A stretch of DNA of 64,000 bases from Acinetobacter haemolyticus (GCF_900406815.1 NZ_OVCN01000001.1:124001-188000), one strand, 5' to 3'. Numbered from the stretch's first letter, positions 27,791-38,060 are shown. Numbers and translations are program-made. The notes: a model not told the origin generated them from the letters alone.

Positions 27791-30700
27791 ACTAAGCCAA
27801 GTACATATGGATCAAATTGCTGCTATGCGTCTACAGGCAGAAAATGGGCAAATTGGTTATTGGCGAATTTATCAAACTTTAGCCAATTTATTACAAACTA
27901 ATTATGGCTATGAATCAACCAATCCAACAGTACTTTGGTTGAGAGGGGCAACAGAAGCCAATGTTGGGCGTGGTTCGATGTCTGAACTTATTCGTGTGTA
28001 TAGTAGCACTCAGGCAATGTTACGTTATGGAGAAACAGTCTCTGAAAGTTTAATGCAACAGGCATCAGATGAAGTAGCTAAAAATCTATTAAAGAACCTT
28101 TTTGGTGAAGAAAAAATAGAAACTTATGCAGTCATACCTGAAATTGATGAAATTGCCGAAAAAGATGCAACCGCAGTTGGAAAAATTTTATTTAATCGTG
28201 ATCCAAATGATACTGCTGCTGAGTTAGGGGCTAACTCAGCATGGTCAGGAGCACTACTTTTTACCCAGCTGACCAGTGATCAAAGTTATCGTTTAATGAG
28301 TAAAGGAGATAAACCTTTAGTAGTAGATTCCCTCAATGACTGGCGCGATGTGCTATATGCGTATGTCAGCTATGAAGCAGGTTTTAAAGCAGCAGCAACA
28401 GAGTTTTTAAAAAATGTAATTATTGATGAAACAATAGGGAGTAATCAAACGGCAAAGGATATTGCCATTTTAGGACAAACTTTTTATGGTTATGTTGTGG
28501 GAGAGAAAACATTTATTGATTATCTTTCTACTTTGGTAACAGGAACAGATAATCAAAAATTATTATCTTCATTTGGTTTAATTAATAGTGTTGGTGTAAA
28601 TCGTTTTCTTGATATGTTAATGGGTGCTGTATTAGGAAAATCAATTATAGGAACAACGAATGATGATAACTTTTTTGCGAATGCAAGAGCATTTTTTCAA
28701 AGCTCAATTTTAGATTTAGAAACACAATCTTTAAACCAATCAAGTCTATCCGAATTAATCACTTTAGCAAAAACAAACGCCAATGTTCGTTCTGCTCTCA
28801 GTGCTCTTTCAATGGTATCAGTCGAAACAAGTTCAGCAGTCCAAAGCAAATTTGGACTATATAATCCATTAACAGAACAAGGTGAAATTACTGAACAGTG
28901 GATAGAGGATAGGGCCAAGGCATTATTAACTATAAGAAATTATTGGATAACAGGAACAACAATTGGTTCACCTTTACCAGATCAAAACTGGTTGATTGAA
29001 GATATAAGTACAGGAATAAAAGTGGTTAAAATGGGAGCAAATCTCAGTATCCCACAAAACTCCTTTATATTTGGTACAGATGGCAATGACAGTAATATAC
29101 GTGGAGGTGATGGAAAAGATCATATTTATGGTGGTCGAGGCAATGACGAACTCTATGGTGGCAAAGGTAACGACTATTTAGAAGGCGGAGCAGGTAGTGA
29201 TGAACTCTATGGTGGAGATGATCACGACAAACTCATGGGAATGGATGGGATTGACTATTTATATGGCGGAGCAGGAAACGACATATTATATGGCGGAGCG
29301 GAAAATGATGAATTGCATGGAGGTGATGGCAATGACTACTTACATGGCGGTTCAGATAATGATTTATTAAATGGTGGTAAAGGTAACGACTATTTAGAAG
29401 GCGGAGCAGGTAGTGATGAACTCTATGGTGGAGATGATCACGACAAACTCATGGGAATGGATGGGATTGACTATTTATATGGCGGAGTAGGAAACGACAT
29501 ATTATATGGCGGAGCGGAAAATGATGAATTGCATGGAGGTGATGGCAATGACTACTTACATGGCGGTTCAGATAATGATTTATTAAATGGTGGTAATGGC
29601 AACGATATTCTCGTTGGCGGAGAAGGCTGGTTACATGCTGATGGCGGTGATGGCAATGACATTATTTATGCTGATCAAAATAATATTAATTTATCGCCAG
29701 ATGAACTTAATGGTGGAAGTGGCAATGATATTATCTATGCTGGTGCAGGATTAGCTACAATCAAAGGCGGTGAGGGGAATGACCTTGTTTATGGCGGGCA
29801 AAGCGCTGATATTATTCAGGGTGGTGCTGGCATAAATATTCTAGAGGGAAAAGGTGGCTTAGATATATATAAATTTGATTTTTTATCTGGTTCTGGAAAT
29901 GAAACAAGTCTTATTATAGATGGTTTGGGTAAAATATTAATAAACTCAAAACAACTCATTACTGGTGAATATGATCATGAGATTAAGGCATGGCGAAGTC
30001 AGGATGGCCAATATATTATAAGAAAACTGGGTGAAGAAGATAATAAGAAAATAATAAGCATCCACAAGGACGGTGATGAGAAAAATACAATTTATATAGA
30101 TGGTTGGAAAAATAATGGAGATATGGGATTAATTTTTAGTAATATCCTAACTAGTCCTGATCCATCCTTAGAAAATTTACCAATCTTAACAGGTGGAAAT
30201 AATATTGCCTATAACCAAAATAAGGTTAATGGTGGGGCGGGTAATGACTATATCAGTGGAAGTACGACATATGATGCCGACATACTTTTGGGAGGGGCTG
30301 GTAAGGACTATATTACTGGTGGTGATGGAGATGACTTTATTGATGGAGGGGATGATGCAGATATTATTATGGGGGGAGCAGGAAAAGATATTATTTACGG
30401 AGGGGAGGGAAATGATTTAATCCTCAGTGCCGGAAATGGGGCAATTCGTGCAAGTGTCATTGCCAGTCAATATAACTTAGATGCTGAGTATATCTTGCAG
30501 TCTGTCAATAGAGAGTGGCAGCTTGACTTTAACTATGAACCAATCTATAGCGAAGAATCAAAATCATATATTTATTACTATGGAACATCGTTACTTCCAC
30601 ATATCAATCTTTCGGCAACGATTAATAATAAACGGGTTGAATTAGGGACTGTTTTAGCTTTATTGCCAGAAAAAGATGAGGGTGGTGAGTTAGGTACGGA

Positions 30701-33700
30701 TATTGTCTATGGTGGAGCGGGTCAGGATTTTATTTTTGGTTCAGGCAGTGTTGACCAACTTTATGGTGGAACAGAGAGTGATTATCTCTTGGGTATGGGG
30801 GGGAGTGATTATCTGTATGGTGGTGCAGGTGTAGATTATTTGTATGGTGGGGCTGGCCGTGACTATCTTTATGGTGGAGCCGATAATGATACCATAATGG
30901 GTGGGTATGAGTCAGATGTCATCTATGGTGGAGATGGGGAAGATAACATCATTGGTGATCTACCGAATCTAATTGGAACCAATGGACCTCCAAAATCGGC
31001 TGATTCATCTCGCTATGGTGATGACCTGATTTATGGTGGAAAAGGTGGGGACACAATTCGGGGCAATGGTGGAAATGACATCATTTATGGTGGGGATGAT
31101 GGCGACTTTGTGTATGGTGGGGATGGCAATGATATCCTCTTTGGTGATCAAGGAAAAGACCACATAGATGGTGGGATTGGAGATGATATTCTGTTTGGTG
31201 GAACTGAGGATGATAAGCTCTATGGTAAAGAAAATAATGATATTCTATTTGGTGGCAGTGGAGTAGATCACTTATATGGTGGTGATGGAGATGATATCCT
31301 GTATGGCGATACAGGCGATGATTTCCTTTATGGTGGTCGTGGTTCAGATTTATATGTTTTTTCAATTGGTGATGGAAAAGATACCATTGTAGAAGAGGTC
31401 TCAGATTTAGCTGCACTCAATTATCAAAATTTTATTTATTTTACATTTGATCCAAGCCAAACTCGTGCTGTTATTCGTGATGGTTTTAACTTGGTGATCA
31501 AATATGGCATAGACGATCAAGTAACGGTCAGAGATTATTATAAAGTCAGAAATACCAGTAAAAATACTTATCTAGAAAATCAAGAATTATTTGAACAGAT
31601 TGAAATCTCGCAAGTACGCTTTGAAGATGGAACAGTCTGGGATACTGATCAAATCATGCAAATGGCACCCCCTCCAGAAGACAATGAGTTACCGCCTGAA
31701 CCTTTGGAAAACGTGGCTTATTTTGTAGATGCGCTTGTAACCAGAGATTATATTGCCGCACAAGGAAAGGAAATTCTCACATTTACTTTTCCTGTAAATA
31801 GTGCTTCAGGTAGCCAACCTTTTTATATCCAGCAAATGCAAGCCATAGAAAGTGCGCTTAATAAATTTGCTCAAGTCCTCAATATCACATTTGTAGCATC
31901 AGAAACAGGTGCAGGCGATCTTAGATTTTATTTAGATGATCTTTCGGATGTCGATGCGGGCGCAGCAGCAGGTTATGCCAGTGCATACAATGGGCAAATA
32001 CACTTAAACTCTGCTTACTTTGACACTGCAAACTCATTTGATGAAGGCCAATATGGTTTTGAAGTCTTACTGCATGAGATTGGACATGCTTTGGGGCTGG
32101 AACATCCATTTGAGGCACCAGTATTGCCAGAATTGGAGAATACCCAGAATAATACGATTATGTCGTATAGCTCTAATGGAATAAATGATACAGAATTAAA
32201 AATTTATGATATTGCAGCATTACACTATTTGCATGGGGTCAATAAAAATATACGTGCAGAAAATAATAGTTATACCTTTGCCGATAAGTATATTTGGGAT
32301 GGCAATGGAATAGATACTTTTGATGCTTCACAACAGGTCGAAAATGTCTATCTGGATCTGAATGCTGGTGGCTGGAGTTATATCGGTCAAAAGAACCAAA
32401 GTATTTTGGTGGATGGGCAAAGCTTTATCGGTTATGGCACCACGATAGAGAATGCAATAAGTGGGACAGGTGATGATACACTAGTTTCAAATGAAACAAA
32501 TAATATATTACAAGGTGGTTTAGGATGGGATACTTATATTTTTAATGAAAACTTTGGACAAGATGAAATTATAGAGATCAATACAGAGAATATTATAAAG
32601 TTCAACTTTGGCCTTGATGAAAGCTATTTATTTTATAGAGAGGGGAGAATTCATTATAAGGATAATATAATCAAGGTTGATATAGATAAGATTTCATTGT
32701 TTGAGATCAATCATAAAAACTACAGTTTGGAAGAATTTAAGAGTAAATTCTTAAGTTTAGATGGAAATTATATTGGAACAAATGGTGATGATATTATTGA
32801 AATCAATCTTGGAAATAACAGGATTTATGGAGAGGGAGGTAATGATAAAATCTATGGGGGAATCGGTGATGATAGGCTTTATGGTGGTACTGGACATGAT
32901 GAGCTTTATGGTGGTGCTGGACATGATTTATTAGATGGAGGCGAAGGAGATGATATTCTGGATGGTGGAAATGGAGAAAATATCTTTGTTTTTGGGTTGA
33001 ATTATGGTCATGATCTTATTAGATACTCCAGTGAGAAAAATAAGGTACAGCTTATAAATTTAAATCCAGAGGATGTTAGTGCTCATAGGCAGGATAATGA
33101 CTTACTGATAAAAACTAAGAGTAGCAATGATAGTTTAATACTGGAGCGCTATTTTAGTGATATTAATACAGTCATAAGGAAAGACTATCTCGAGTTCCAG
33201 AATAGTGTGATTTGGGAAAAGGAAGACATTAAGCAACAGGTACTCAAGCCGACCAAAAATGATGATGTAATTGTTGGATTTTATGGTGAAAAACATACAC
33301 TTTATGGGTTGGCTGGAAATGACTATATAATTGGTCATAATCAGAATGATCATTTATATGGTGGAGATGGTGATGATATTTTAGAAGGCGATGGTGGAAA
33401 TGATTATCTGGACGGAGGTGCCGACAATGATCATCTCTATGGTGGAGCTGGGAATGATATTTTAATTGGTGGCGAGGGAAATGATACTCTATATGGTGGT
33501 GGTGGAAGTGATATTTATATCTTTGATTCAGGTTTTGGGCAGGATCGAATCATTGATGCCAAAGTAGGTGGGGAAACAGGTCAGGTTATTTTTAACCAAA
33601 TAGATATAGATGATATTCAATTTGTAAGGGATAAAAATGAATCCAGAAATTTACTGATAAAAATTAAAAACACAACAGATGTCCTAACTGTAGAATCATT

Positions 33701-36700
33701 CTTCTCTTCTGATCCTTATTCATATACCAATACATCCCATTCTATTGACTTATTTAATATTACTCAAAACAATTTGTTATTAAACTTTAATGATATTGTC
33801 AATATTGTTAAAAATGGAACTATGCAAAGTGATGTTATTTATATCAGGGGAGAACATAATTATATTATAGATACACTTGCAGGAAATGATTATATTAATG
33901 CAGTTGATGGGCAATATGAGATTTATGCTGGCGATGGTGATGATGATATTGAAGTGCAAAACGCCTCAAACTCTCGTCTCTATGGTGGCGAGGGTAATGA
34001 TTCCCTTAGTGTAGGAGGACATTATGCAGAAATCTATGGAGGGCGTGGTGATGACCAGCTCAGGGTCCAGGCAGGTGATCATCATGTACTCTATGGTGGT
34101 CTAGGCTATGATAATTATAGTATTGCAGATGGTTCTAAGAACACTTTAATACATGATGAAGATTATCAAGGTAAGATTAATCTATCGATGGTTCCATTTT
34201 ATGCTGTAAGAGCAGGGGGTCATATCAGTGACTTTGTGTATCCACTCAGTGGAAATTTTGAATATGAAGTAAATAATATTAAATATTATAGCTTTACTAA
34301 GAATACAACAAGAAATGTAACGATCGAATATGATGCATATTTGGGTGAAGTAAAGTTTGTTTTAGATGAAGATTCATCGGGTTATAGTAATATATATGGT
34401 GAGGCACGAACTAAATATAGTTCGGGTGATGTTTTGTTTTATTTTAAAGATATTTATAACTATCAAGATTTTGAAAATATTAAGAAATTAGATGTGTTTA
34501 TTAATAATAGTCAAAACCTTAAGGTAAATTATAGCGGTGGTAGTGGTTACCAGTTTCTAAGTACGACATTGTCCATTGCAGATATTTTTGATCAGGGAGT
34601 GGTCAAGTCAGTCTATGGTGCTGGAAATGACATTATTTATGGTGTAACCGCACATCATTTTGATGGAGACCATATTTATGCGGGTGCTGGTGATGACCAG
34701 ATCTATACTGGTTCTGGGGCAAGTCGTGTATATGGTGAAGAAGGCAATGACTACATTGTAGTCACAGATACTACTGCTGTGGATGAAGTTTATGGTGGTA
34801 GTGATGATGATATCATCTATAACTACGATCCAAATGATGATGATCAAGATATCAAGTTAAACTATTCTGGAGATAAAATCTATGGTGGTGAGGGTAATGA
34901 TACGATTCATATCAGCTATCAATCTGCCACAGTTTATGGTGGTTTAGGCAACGATACAATCTTTGCCAGTAATGTAGCTACTGATATGTATGGTGGAGTT
35001 GGTCAAGACCTTTATATTGGTGGATTAGCCGATGATCGATATTATTATAGTGTTGGAGATGGTTTTGATATTATCAATCAAACTGGTGGCGGTAGTGATG
35101 TTATACATTTGTCAGGTATAAATCTTCATAATGTGGAATTTGTTAAGGAGCATGATGATCTTATTTTGATATTCAACAATGATTCTGAGAGTGGAATTCT
35201 TATCAAAGATCATTATCTCGGTGGAGAAAATGCCATCGATGGTATTAAATTTGAAGATAGTAATACCATCATAAATGCTTCTGATATCGTGAATATTATT
35301 AGACTGCGCTCATATAATGGATTATATGATCAGATTATTGAAGGTACGGTTTCATCAGAAACATTATATGGTACATCACAGAATGATTTGATAGAAAGTT
35401 TTGATGGTAACGATACCATCTGGGCAAAGGCAGGAAACGACCGCATAGAAGGTGGTGCAGGTAATGATTATCTAGATGGTGGTATCGGTGATGACCATAT
35501 GTATGGTGGTTCAGGGAATGATACATTGATCGGTGGTTTAGGTAATGATTATTTAGATGGTGGTGCTGGTGATGATAAATACTTTTATTATTTATCAGAT
35601 GGTGTAGATATTATCGATCAAACTGGGGGTGGTCATGATGTGCTTTGGTTAATGGACCATGGTATTACGCATGATCGGATCAGTTTTTCTAAAAAAAATG
35701 ATGATCTGATAGTCATGATTGATAATAATCCAGATCAATATGTTCGAGTTAAAGATCATTTTCTTGGTGGTGAAAAAGCCATTGCGGCAGTACAGCCAAA
35801 TGGTGGATATACGATTACAGCTGCACAGATTGCAGCAATATTGAATCAAGCAACACAGCCTGAGCCTGAAAATCCTGATCCAACTGAACCAGAAACATCA
35901 AATGTCGCAGGGGATACAACGTATCATTATACAACAGGTGAACTCACGATTACTGAGCAATCGGGGAATGATAAGGTTGTCTTTAAAAGTGGCATTACTT
36001 TTAGTCAAGTTGGTAATTACCTGAATAAATCGGGTAATGACCTTATACTTAAAGTGAATGGTAGCAATACTAACAAAGTGACGGTGAAAAATTTCTTCTT
36101 GGGTGGAGATCATTTAGTCGAAACATTCCAGTTTGAAACAGGTGGGCAACTAACAGCAGAACAAATCTTCGGGGCATTTGGATTAACCATTCCACCAACA
36201 CCAACTGAACCAAAAAATCCGGAACCTCCAGTTACTGAAAACCCAGAAGTTATAGGGAATACTACATATAACTATACAACTGGAACTTTAACCATCACTG
36301 AACATTCAGGTAATGACAAAGTAATCTTTAAAAATGGCATTACTTTTAGCCAGGTTGGAAATTATTTAACTAAATCAGGCGATGATCTGATCCTAAAAAT
36401 CAATGGCAGTAATACCAATAAAGTTACTGTGAAAAATTTCTTCCTTGCTAGTAATTATCTAGTTGAAAACTTTGAGTTTGAAACGGGCGGTAATTTAACG
36501 GCAGAGCAGGTTTTTGGGGCGTTTGGTTTAACATTGCCATCTACAGGTGGAGTAAATCAGGATTCCAGTGAGGTCACAGGTGACACTGTCTATAACTACA
36601 CAACAGGTGATTTAACCATCACTGAACAATCAGGCAATGACAAGGTCATCTTTAAAAATGGTATTACCTTTAATCAGGTAGGAAGTTATTTAACTAAATC

Positions 36701-37598
36701 AGGTGATGATTTAATCCTTAAAGTGAATGGTAGTAATACTAACAAAGTCACAGTAAAGAACTTCTTCTTAGGTGGGCAATATTTAGTAGAAACATTCCAG
36801 TTTGAAACTGGTGGGCAAATTACAGCTGAACAAATCTTTGGTGCATTTGGAATGACGGTGCCACAACAAAGCTCATCAGCAAATGTACCACCTGAATCAA
36901 CTGATTTAGACGCTTTTAATACCACCTATAATTATAGTTCTGGTGTGATGTTCATTAATGAAAAGTTAGGAACAGATCAAGTAATCTTTGGAAATGGAAT
37001 TACCTTTAGTCAAGTTGGTAACTATCTAACGAAATCTGGTGATGATCTAATTTTAAAAGTGAATGGCAGTAATACCAATAAAGTCACAGTTAAAGATTTC
37101 TTCTTGGGCGGTGCGCATGAGGTTGAGTCTTTTAGCTTTGAGACAGGCGGTAGTATTACTTCAGATCAAATTTATCAGGTATTTGTGATTGATCGTCCTG
37201 TCAATGCTGAGGATGAAGTCGCCAATATTGTAATGGGTGATTCAGGTGATAACGTGCTGAGTAGTGATGCGGCGGTGAGTGAATTATTCATCTTAAACGG
37301 GGGCAATGATATTCTTGAATTGTTGCTCAATGCTTCAGGTGAAATTGCTGTGGATTATGTAGCTGACTTTGATATGGCGGAAGACCAGATTGATTTGTCG
37401 CAAATATTGGACAGGCATGCAACTAGTTCCAATCTTTCCAATTATATCGAAATTATTTATGACACTGTTGCTAAAACGAATACATGGAATGTTCGTAGTG
37501 AAGCGAATGGAGATTATCAGGAATTATTGGTAATGACCAATCAAAGCGAGCAAGTGTATTTACAGGACCTTATTAGTAATCAAAGTGTTATATATTAA
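27780..37598 (+). CDS. Giant RTX protein with an internal serralysin-type zinc metalloprotease domain
   Basis: A 3272-residue protein, probably secreted or surface-bound. There is no signal peptide and I saw no cysteine on reading through, as in type I substrates. Layout by residue: helical N-domain of unknown fold 1-425; GGxGxDxLxGG calcium-binding RTX blocks from about 431-700, 816-884 and 970-1190; a metalloprotease domain about 1313-1510 with zinc motif HEIGHALGLEHP (His1432, Glu1433, His1436, His1442) and Met-turn IMSYSS at 1461; an M10_C-like stretch to about 1580 (NGIDTFDASQQVENVYLDL); more RTX blocks to about 2610; four beta modules 2708-3131; and a C-terminal region with DMAEDQIDLSQIL, like type I secretion target domains. 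Serralysins are usually about 50 kDa with the protease first, so this placement is unusual. No exporter genes lie nearby. Function (toxin, adhesin or protease) is inferred. Confidence 0.9.
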   Translation: MSTKLSQVHMDQIAAMRLQAENGQIGYWRIYQTLANLLQTNYGYESTNPTVLWLRGATEANVGRGSMSELIRVYSSTQAMLRYGETVSESLMQQASDEVAKNLLKNLFGEEKIETYAVIPEIDEIAEKDATAVGKILFNRDPNDTAAELGANSAWSGALLFTQLTSDQSYRLMSKGDKPLVVDSLNDWRDVLYAYVSYEAGFKAAATEFLKNVIIDETIGSNQTAKDIAILGQTFYGYVVGEKTFIDYLSTLVTGTDNQKLLSSFGLINSVGVNRFLDMLMGAVLGKSIIGTTNDDNFFANARAFFQSSILDLETQSLNQSSLSELITLAKTNANVRSALSALSMVSVETSSAVQSKFGLYNPLTEQGEITEQWIEDRAKALLTIRNYWITGTTIGSPLPDQNWLIEDISTGIKVVKMGANLSIPQNSFIFGTDGNDSNIRGGDGKDHIYGGRGNDELYGGKGNDYLEGGAGSDELYGGDDHDKLMGMDGIDYLYGGAGNDILYGGAENDELHGGDGNDYLHGGSDNDLLNGGKGNDYLEGGAGSDELYGGDDHDKLMGMDGIDYLYGGVGNDILYGGAENDELHGGDGNDYLHGGSDNDLLNGGNGNDILVGGEGWLHADGGDGNDIIYADQNNINLSPDELNGGSGNDIIYAGAGLATIKGGEGNDLVYGGQSADIIQGGAGINILEGKGGLDIYKFDFLSGSGNETSLIIDGLGKILINSKQLITGEYDHEIKAWRSQDGQYIIRKLGEEDNKKIISIHKDGDEKNTIYIDGWKNNGDMGLIFSNILTSPDPSLENLPILTGGNNIAYNQNKVNGGAGNDYISGSTTYDADILLGGAGKDYITGGDGDDFIDGGDDADIIMGGAGKDIIYGGEGNDLILSAGNGAIRASVIASQYNLDAEYILQSVNREWQLDFNYEPIYSEESKSYIYYYGTSLLPHINLSATINNKRVELGTVLALLPEKDEGGELGTDIVYGGAGQDFIFGSGSVDQLYGGTESDYLLGMGGSDYLYGGAGVDYLYGGAGRDYLYGGADNDTIMGGYESDVIYGGDGEDNIIGDLPNLIGTNGPPKSADSSRYGDDLIYGGKGGDTIRGNGGNDIIYGGDDGDFVYGGDGNDILFGDQGKDHIDGGIGDDILFGGTEDDKLYGKENNDILFGGSGVDHLYGGDGDDILYGDTGDDFLYGGRGSDLYVFSIGDGKDTIVEEVSDLAALNYQNFIYFTFDPSQTRAVIRDGFNLVIKYGIDDQVTVRDYYKVRNTSKNTYLENQELFEQIEISQVRFEDGTVWDTDQIMQMAPPPEDNELPPEPLENVAYFVDALVTRDYIAAQGKEILTFTFPVNSASGSQPFYIQQMQAIESALNKFAQVLNITFVASETGAGDLRFYLDDLSDVDAGAAAGYASAYNGQIHLNSAYFDTANSFDEGQYGFEVLLHEIGHALGLEHPFEAPVLPELENTQNNTIMSYSSNGINDTELKIYDIAALHYLHGVNKNIRAENNSYTFADKYIWDGNGIDTFDASQQVENVYLDLNAGGWSYIGQKNQSILVDGQSFIGYGTTIENAISGTGDDTLVSNETNNILQGGLGWDTYIFNENFGQDEIIEINTENIIKFNFGLDESYLFYREGRIHYKDNIIKVDIDKISLFEINHKNYSLEEFKSKFLSLDGNYIGTNGDDIIEINLGNNRIYGEGGNDKIYGGIGDDRLYGGTGHDELYGGAGHDLLDGGEGDDILDGGNGENIFVFGLNYGHDLIRYSSEKNKVQLINLNPEDVSAHRQDNDLLIKTKSSNDSLILERYFSDINTVIRKDYLEFQNSVIWEKEDIKQQVLKPTKNDDVIVGFYGEKHTLYGLAGNDYIIGHNQNDHLYGGDGDDILEGDGGNDYLDGGADNDHLYGGAGNDILIGGEGNDTLYGGGGSDIYIFDSGFGQDRIIDAKVGGETGQVIFNQIDIDDIQFVRDKNESRNLLIKIKNTTDVLTVESFFSSDPYSYTNTSHSIDLFNITQNNLLLNFNDIVNIVKNGTMQSDVIYIRGEHNYIIDTLAGNDYINAVDGQYEIYAGDGDDDIEVQNASNSRLYGGEGNDSLSVGGHYAEIYGGRGDDQLRVQAGDHHVLYGGLGYDNYSIADGSKNTLIHDEDYQGKINLSMVPFYAVRAGGHISDFVYPLSGNFEYEVNNIKYYSFTKNTTRNVTIEYDAYLGEVKFVLDEDSSGYSNIYGEARTKYSSGDVLFYFKDIYNYQDFENIKKLDVFINNSQNLKVNYSGGSGYQFLSTTLSIADIFDQGVVKSVYGAGNDIIYGVTAHHFDGDHIYAGAGDDQIYTGSGASRVYGEEGNDYIVVTDTTAVDEVYGGSDDDIIYNYDPNDDDQDIKLNYSGDKIYGGEGNDTIHISYQSATVYGGLGNDTIFASNVATDMYGGVGQDLYIGGLADDRYYYSVGDGFDIINQTGGGSDVIHLSGINLHNVEFVKEHDDLILIFNNDSESGILIKDHYLGGENAIDGIKFEDSNTIINASDIVNIIRLRSYNGLYDQIIEGTVSSETLYGTSQNDLIESFDGNDTIWAKAGNDRIEGGAGNDYLDGGIGDDHMYGGSGNDTLIGGLGNDYLDGGAGDDKYFYYLSDGVDIIDQTGGGHDVLWLMDHGITHDRISFSKKNDDLIVMIDNNPDQYVRVKDHFLGGEKAIAAVQPNGGYTITAAQIAAILNQATQPEPENPDPTEPETSNVAGDTTYHYTTGELTITEQSGNDKVVFKSGITFSQVGNYLNKSGNDLILKVNGSNTNKVTVKNFFLGGDHLVETFQFETGGQLTAEQIFGAFGLTIPPTPTEPKNPEPPVTENPEVIGNTTYNYTTGTLTITEHSGNDKVIFKNGITFSQVGNYLTKSGDDLILKINGSNTNKVTVKNFFLASNYLVENFEFETGGNLTAEQVFGAFGLTLPSTGGVNQDSSEVTGDTVYNYTTGDLTITEQSGNDKVIFKNGITFNQVGSYLTKSGDDLILKVNGSNTNKVTVKNFFLGGQYLVETFQFETGGQITAEQIFGAFGMTVPQQSSSANVPPESTDLDAFNTTYNYSSGVMFINEKLGTDQVIFGNGITFSQVGNYLTKSGDDLILKVNGSNTNKVTVKDFFLGGAHEVESFSFETGGSITSDQIYQVFVIDRPVNAEDEVANIVMGDSGDNVLSSDAAVSELFILNGGNDILELLLNASGEIAVDYVADFDMAEDQIDLSQILDRHATSSNLSNYIEIIYDTVAKTNTWNVRSEANGDYQELLVMTNQSEQVYLQDLISNQSVIY
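29164..29596 (+). repeat. 216-bp tandem duplication inside the RTX gene
   Basis: Two adjacent copies with unit boundaries at about 29166 and 29382, exactly 216 bp apart (72 residues, eight RTX nonapeptides). They differ, as far as I can see, only at C29272 versus T29488 (Ala to Val) within the core. The near identity implies recent duplication and possible copy-number variation. Confidence 0.95.
35901..37174 (+). repeat. Four related C-terminal modules of about 95 residues in the RTX protein
   Basis: Modules start at about 35901, 36246, 36570 and 36912. Each reads YNYTTG-type strand, SGNDKVIFKNGITF, then SGDDLILKVNGSNTNKVTV and FFLGG...FETGG...TAEQIFGAFG. Proline/glutamate-rich linkers separate the first two. 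The core resembles the haemolysin-type calcium-binding-related domain found between RTX blocks. DNA copies have diverged much more than the 216-bp repeat. Confidence 0.9.
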
Positions 37599-37632
37599 TA
37601 ATCTGTTACGCTAAGTTCTAAAAATCTGAAAT

Positions 37633-37660
37633 AAAAAGACCAACTATAGTTGGTCTTTTT
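37633..37660. terminator. Bidirectional terminator between the RTX gene and the mrp operon
   Basis: AAAAAGACCAAC, loop TATA, GTTGGTCTTTTT is a perfect 12-pair stem with A and T flanks. It can end both the RTX transcript (plus) and the mrp operon (minus). Confidence 0.93.
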
Positions 37661-37683
37661 AACTGAGGTTCTTTTGTAAAAGA

Positions 37684-38049
37684 TTAATCTTTTTTACGGC
37701 GATAATGCTGCCAAGGAAGCGGGCGATTTAAGGCTTCAGGTACCTCACCACTATTTGAACGTAAGCGTAAATGGATCGCGGCTTGTGCCATTAAGTTGGC
37801 AGATACTGGTGCTGTGATAAATGCAAAGAAAGTAATCAGTAATTCAACAGAGCCGAAACGACCATGAGAAGCACCGAATGCTATTGCTGCAATTAAAAAA
37901 CTACCTAAGCCTAATGTACTTGCTTTGGTTGGGGCGTGAAGTCGCATGAATAGATCTGGTAAACGAATCATACCAATTGACCCTACCAACATAAAAAATG
38001 CGCCAAATACCACAAAAAAAGAAATAATAATTTCTAAGCCAAGATGCAT
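37684..38049 (-). CDS. mrpG: Mrp Na+/H+ antiporter subunit G
   Basis: The 121-residue protein has the MrpG pattern: three hydrophobic helices with GAFFMLVGSIGMIRLPDLFMRLHAPTKASTLG, cited as GSIGMIRLPDLFMRLHAPTK, which is the family hallmark. It is the last gene of a complete mrp operon that exchanges cytoplasmic Na+ for H+ as a hetero-oligomer. It starts 11 bases after mrpF and ends before a bidirectional terminator. Confidence 0.95.
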   Translation of the reverse strand: MHLGLEIIISFFVVFGAFFMLVGSIGMIRLPDLFMRLHAPTKASTLGLGSFLIAAIAFGASHGRFGSVELLITFFAFITAPVSANLMAQAAIHLRLRSNSGEVPEALNRPLPWQHYRRKKD

Positions 38050-38060
38050 GATTTATCTCC

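Noticed and set aside
29070..31345. CRISPR-like short repeats
   Set aside because: The 27-base periodicity is the coding pattern of RTX nonapeptides in one open frame, with no spacers or cas genes.
31081..31416. Minus-strand His-rich open frames inside the RTX gene
   Set aside because: They are mirror images of the repetitive GGDGND coding pattern, with no start signals or family features.
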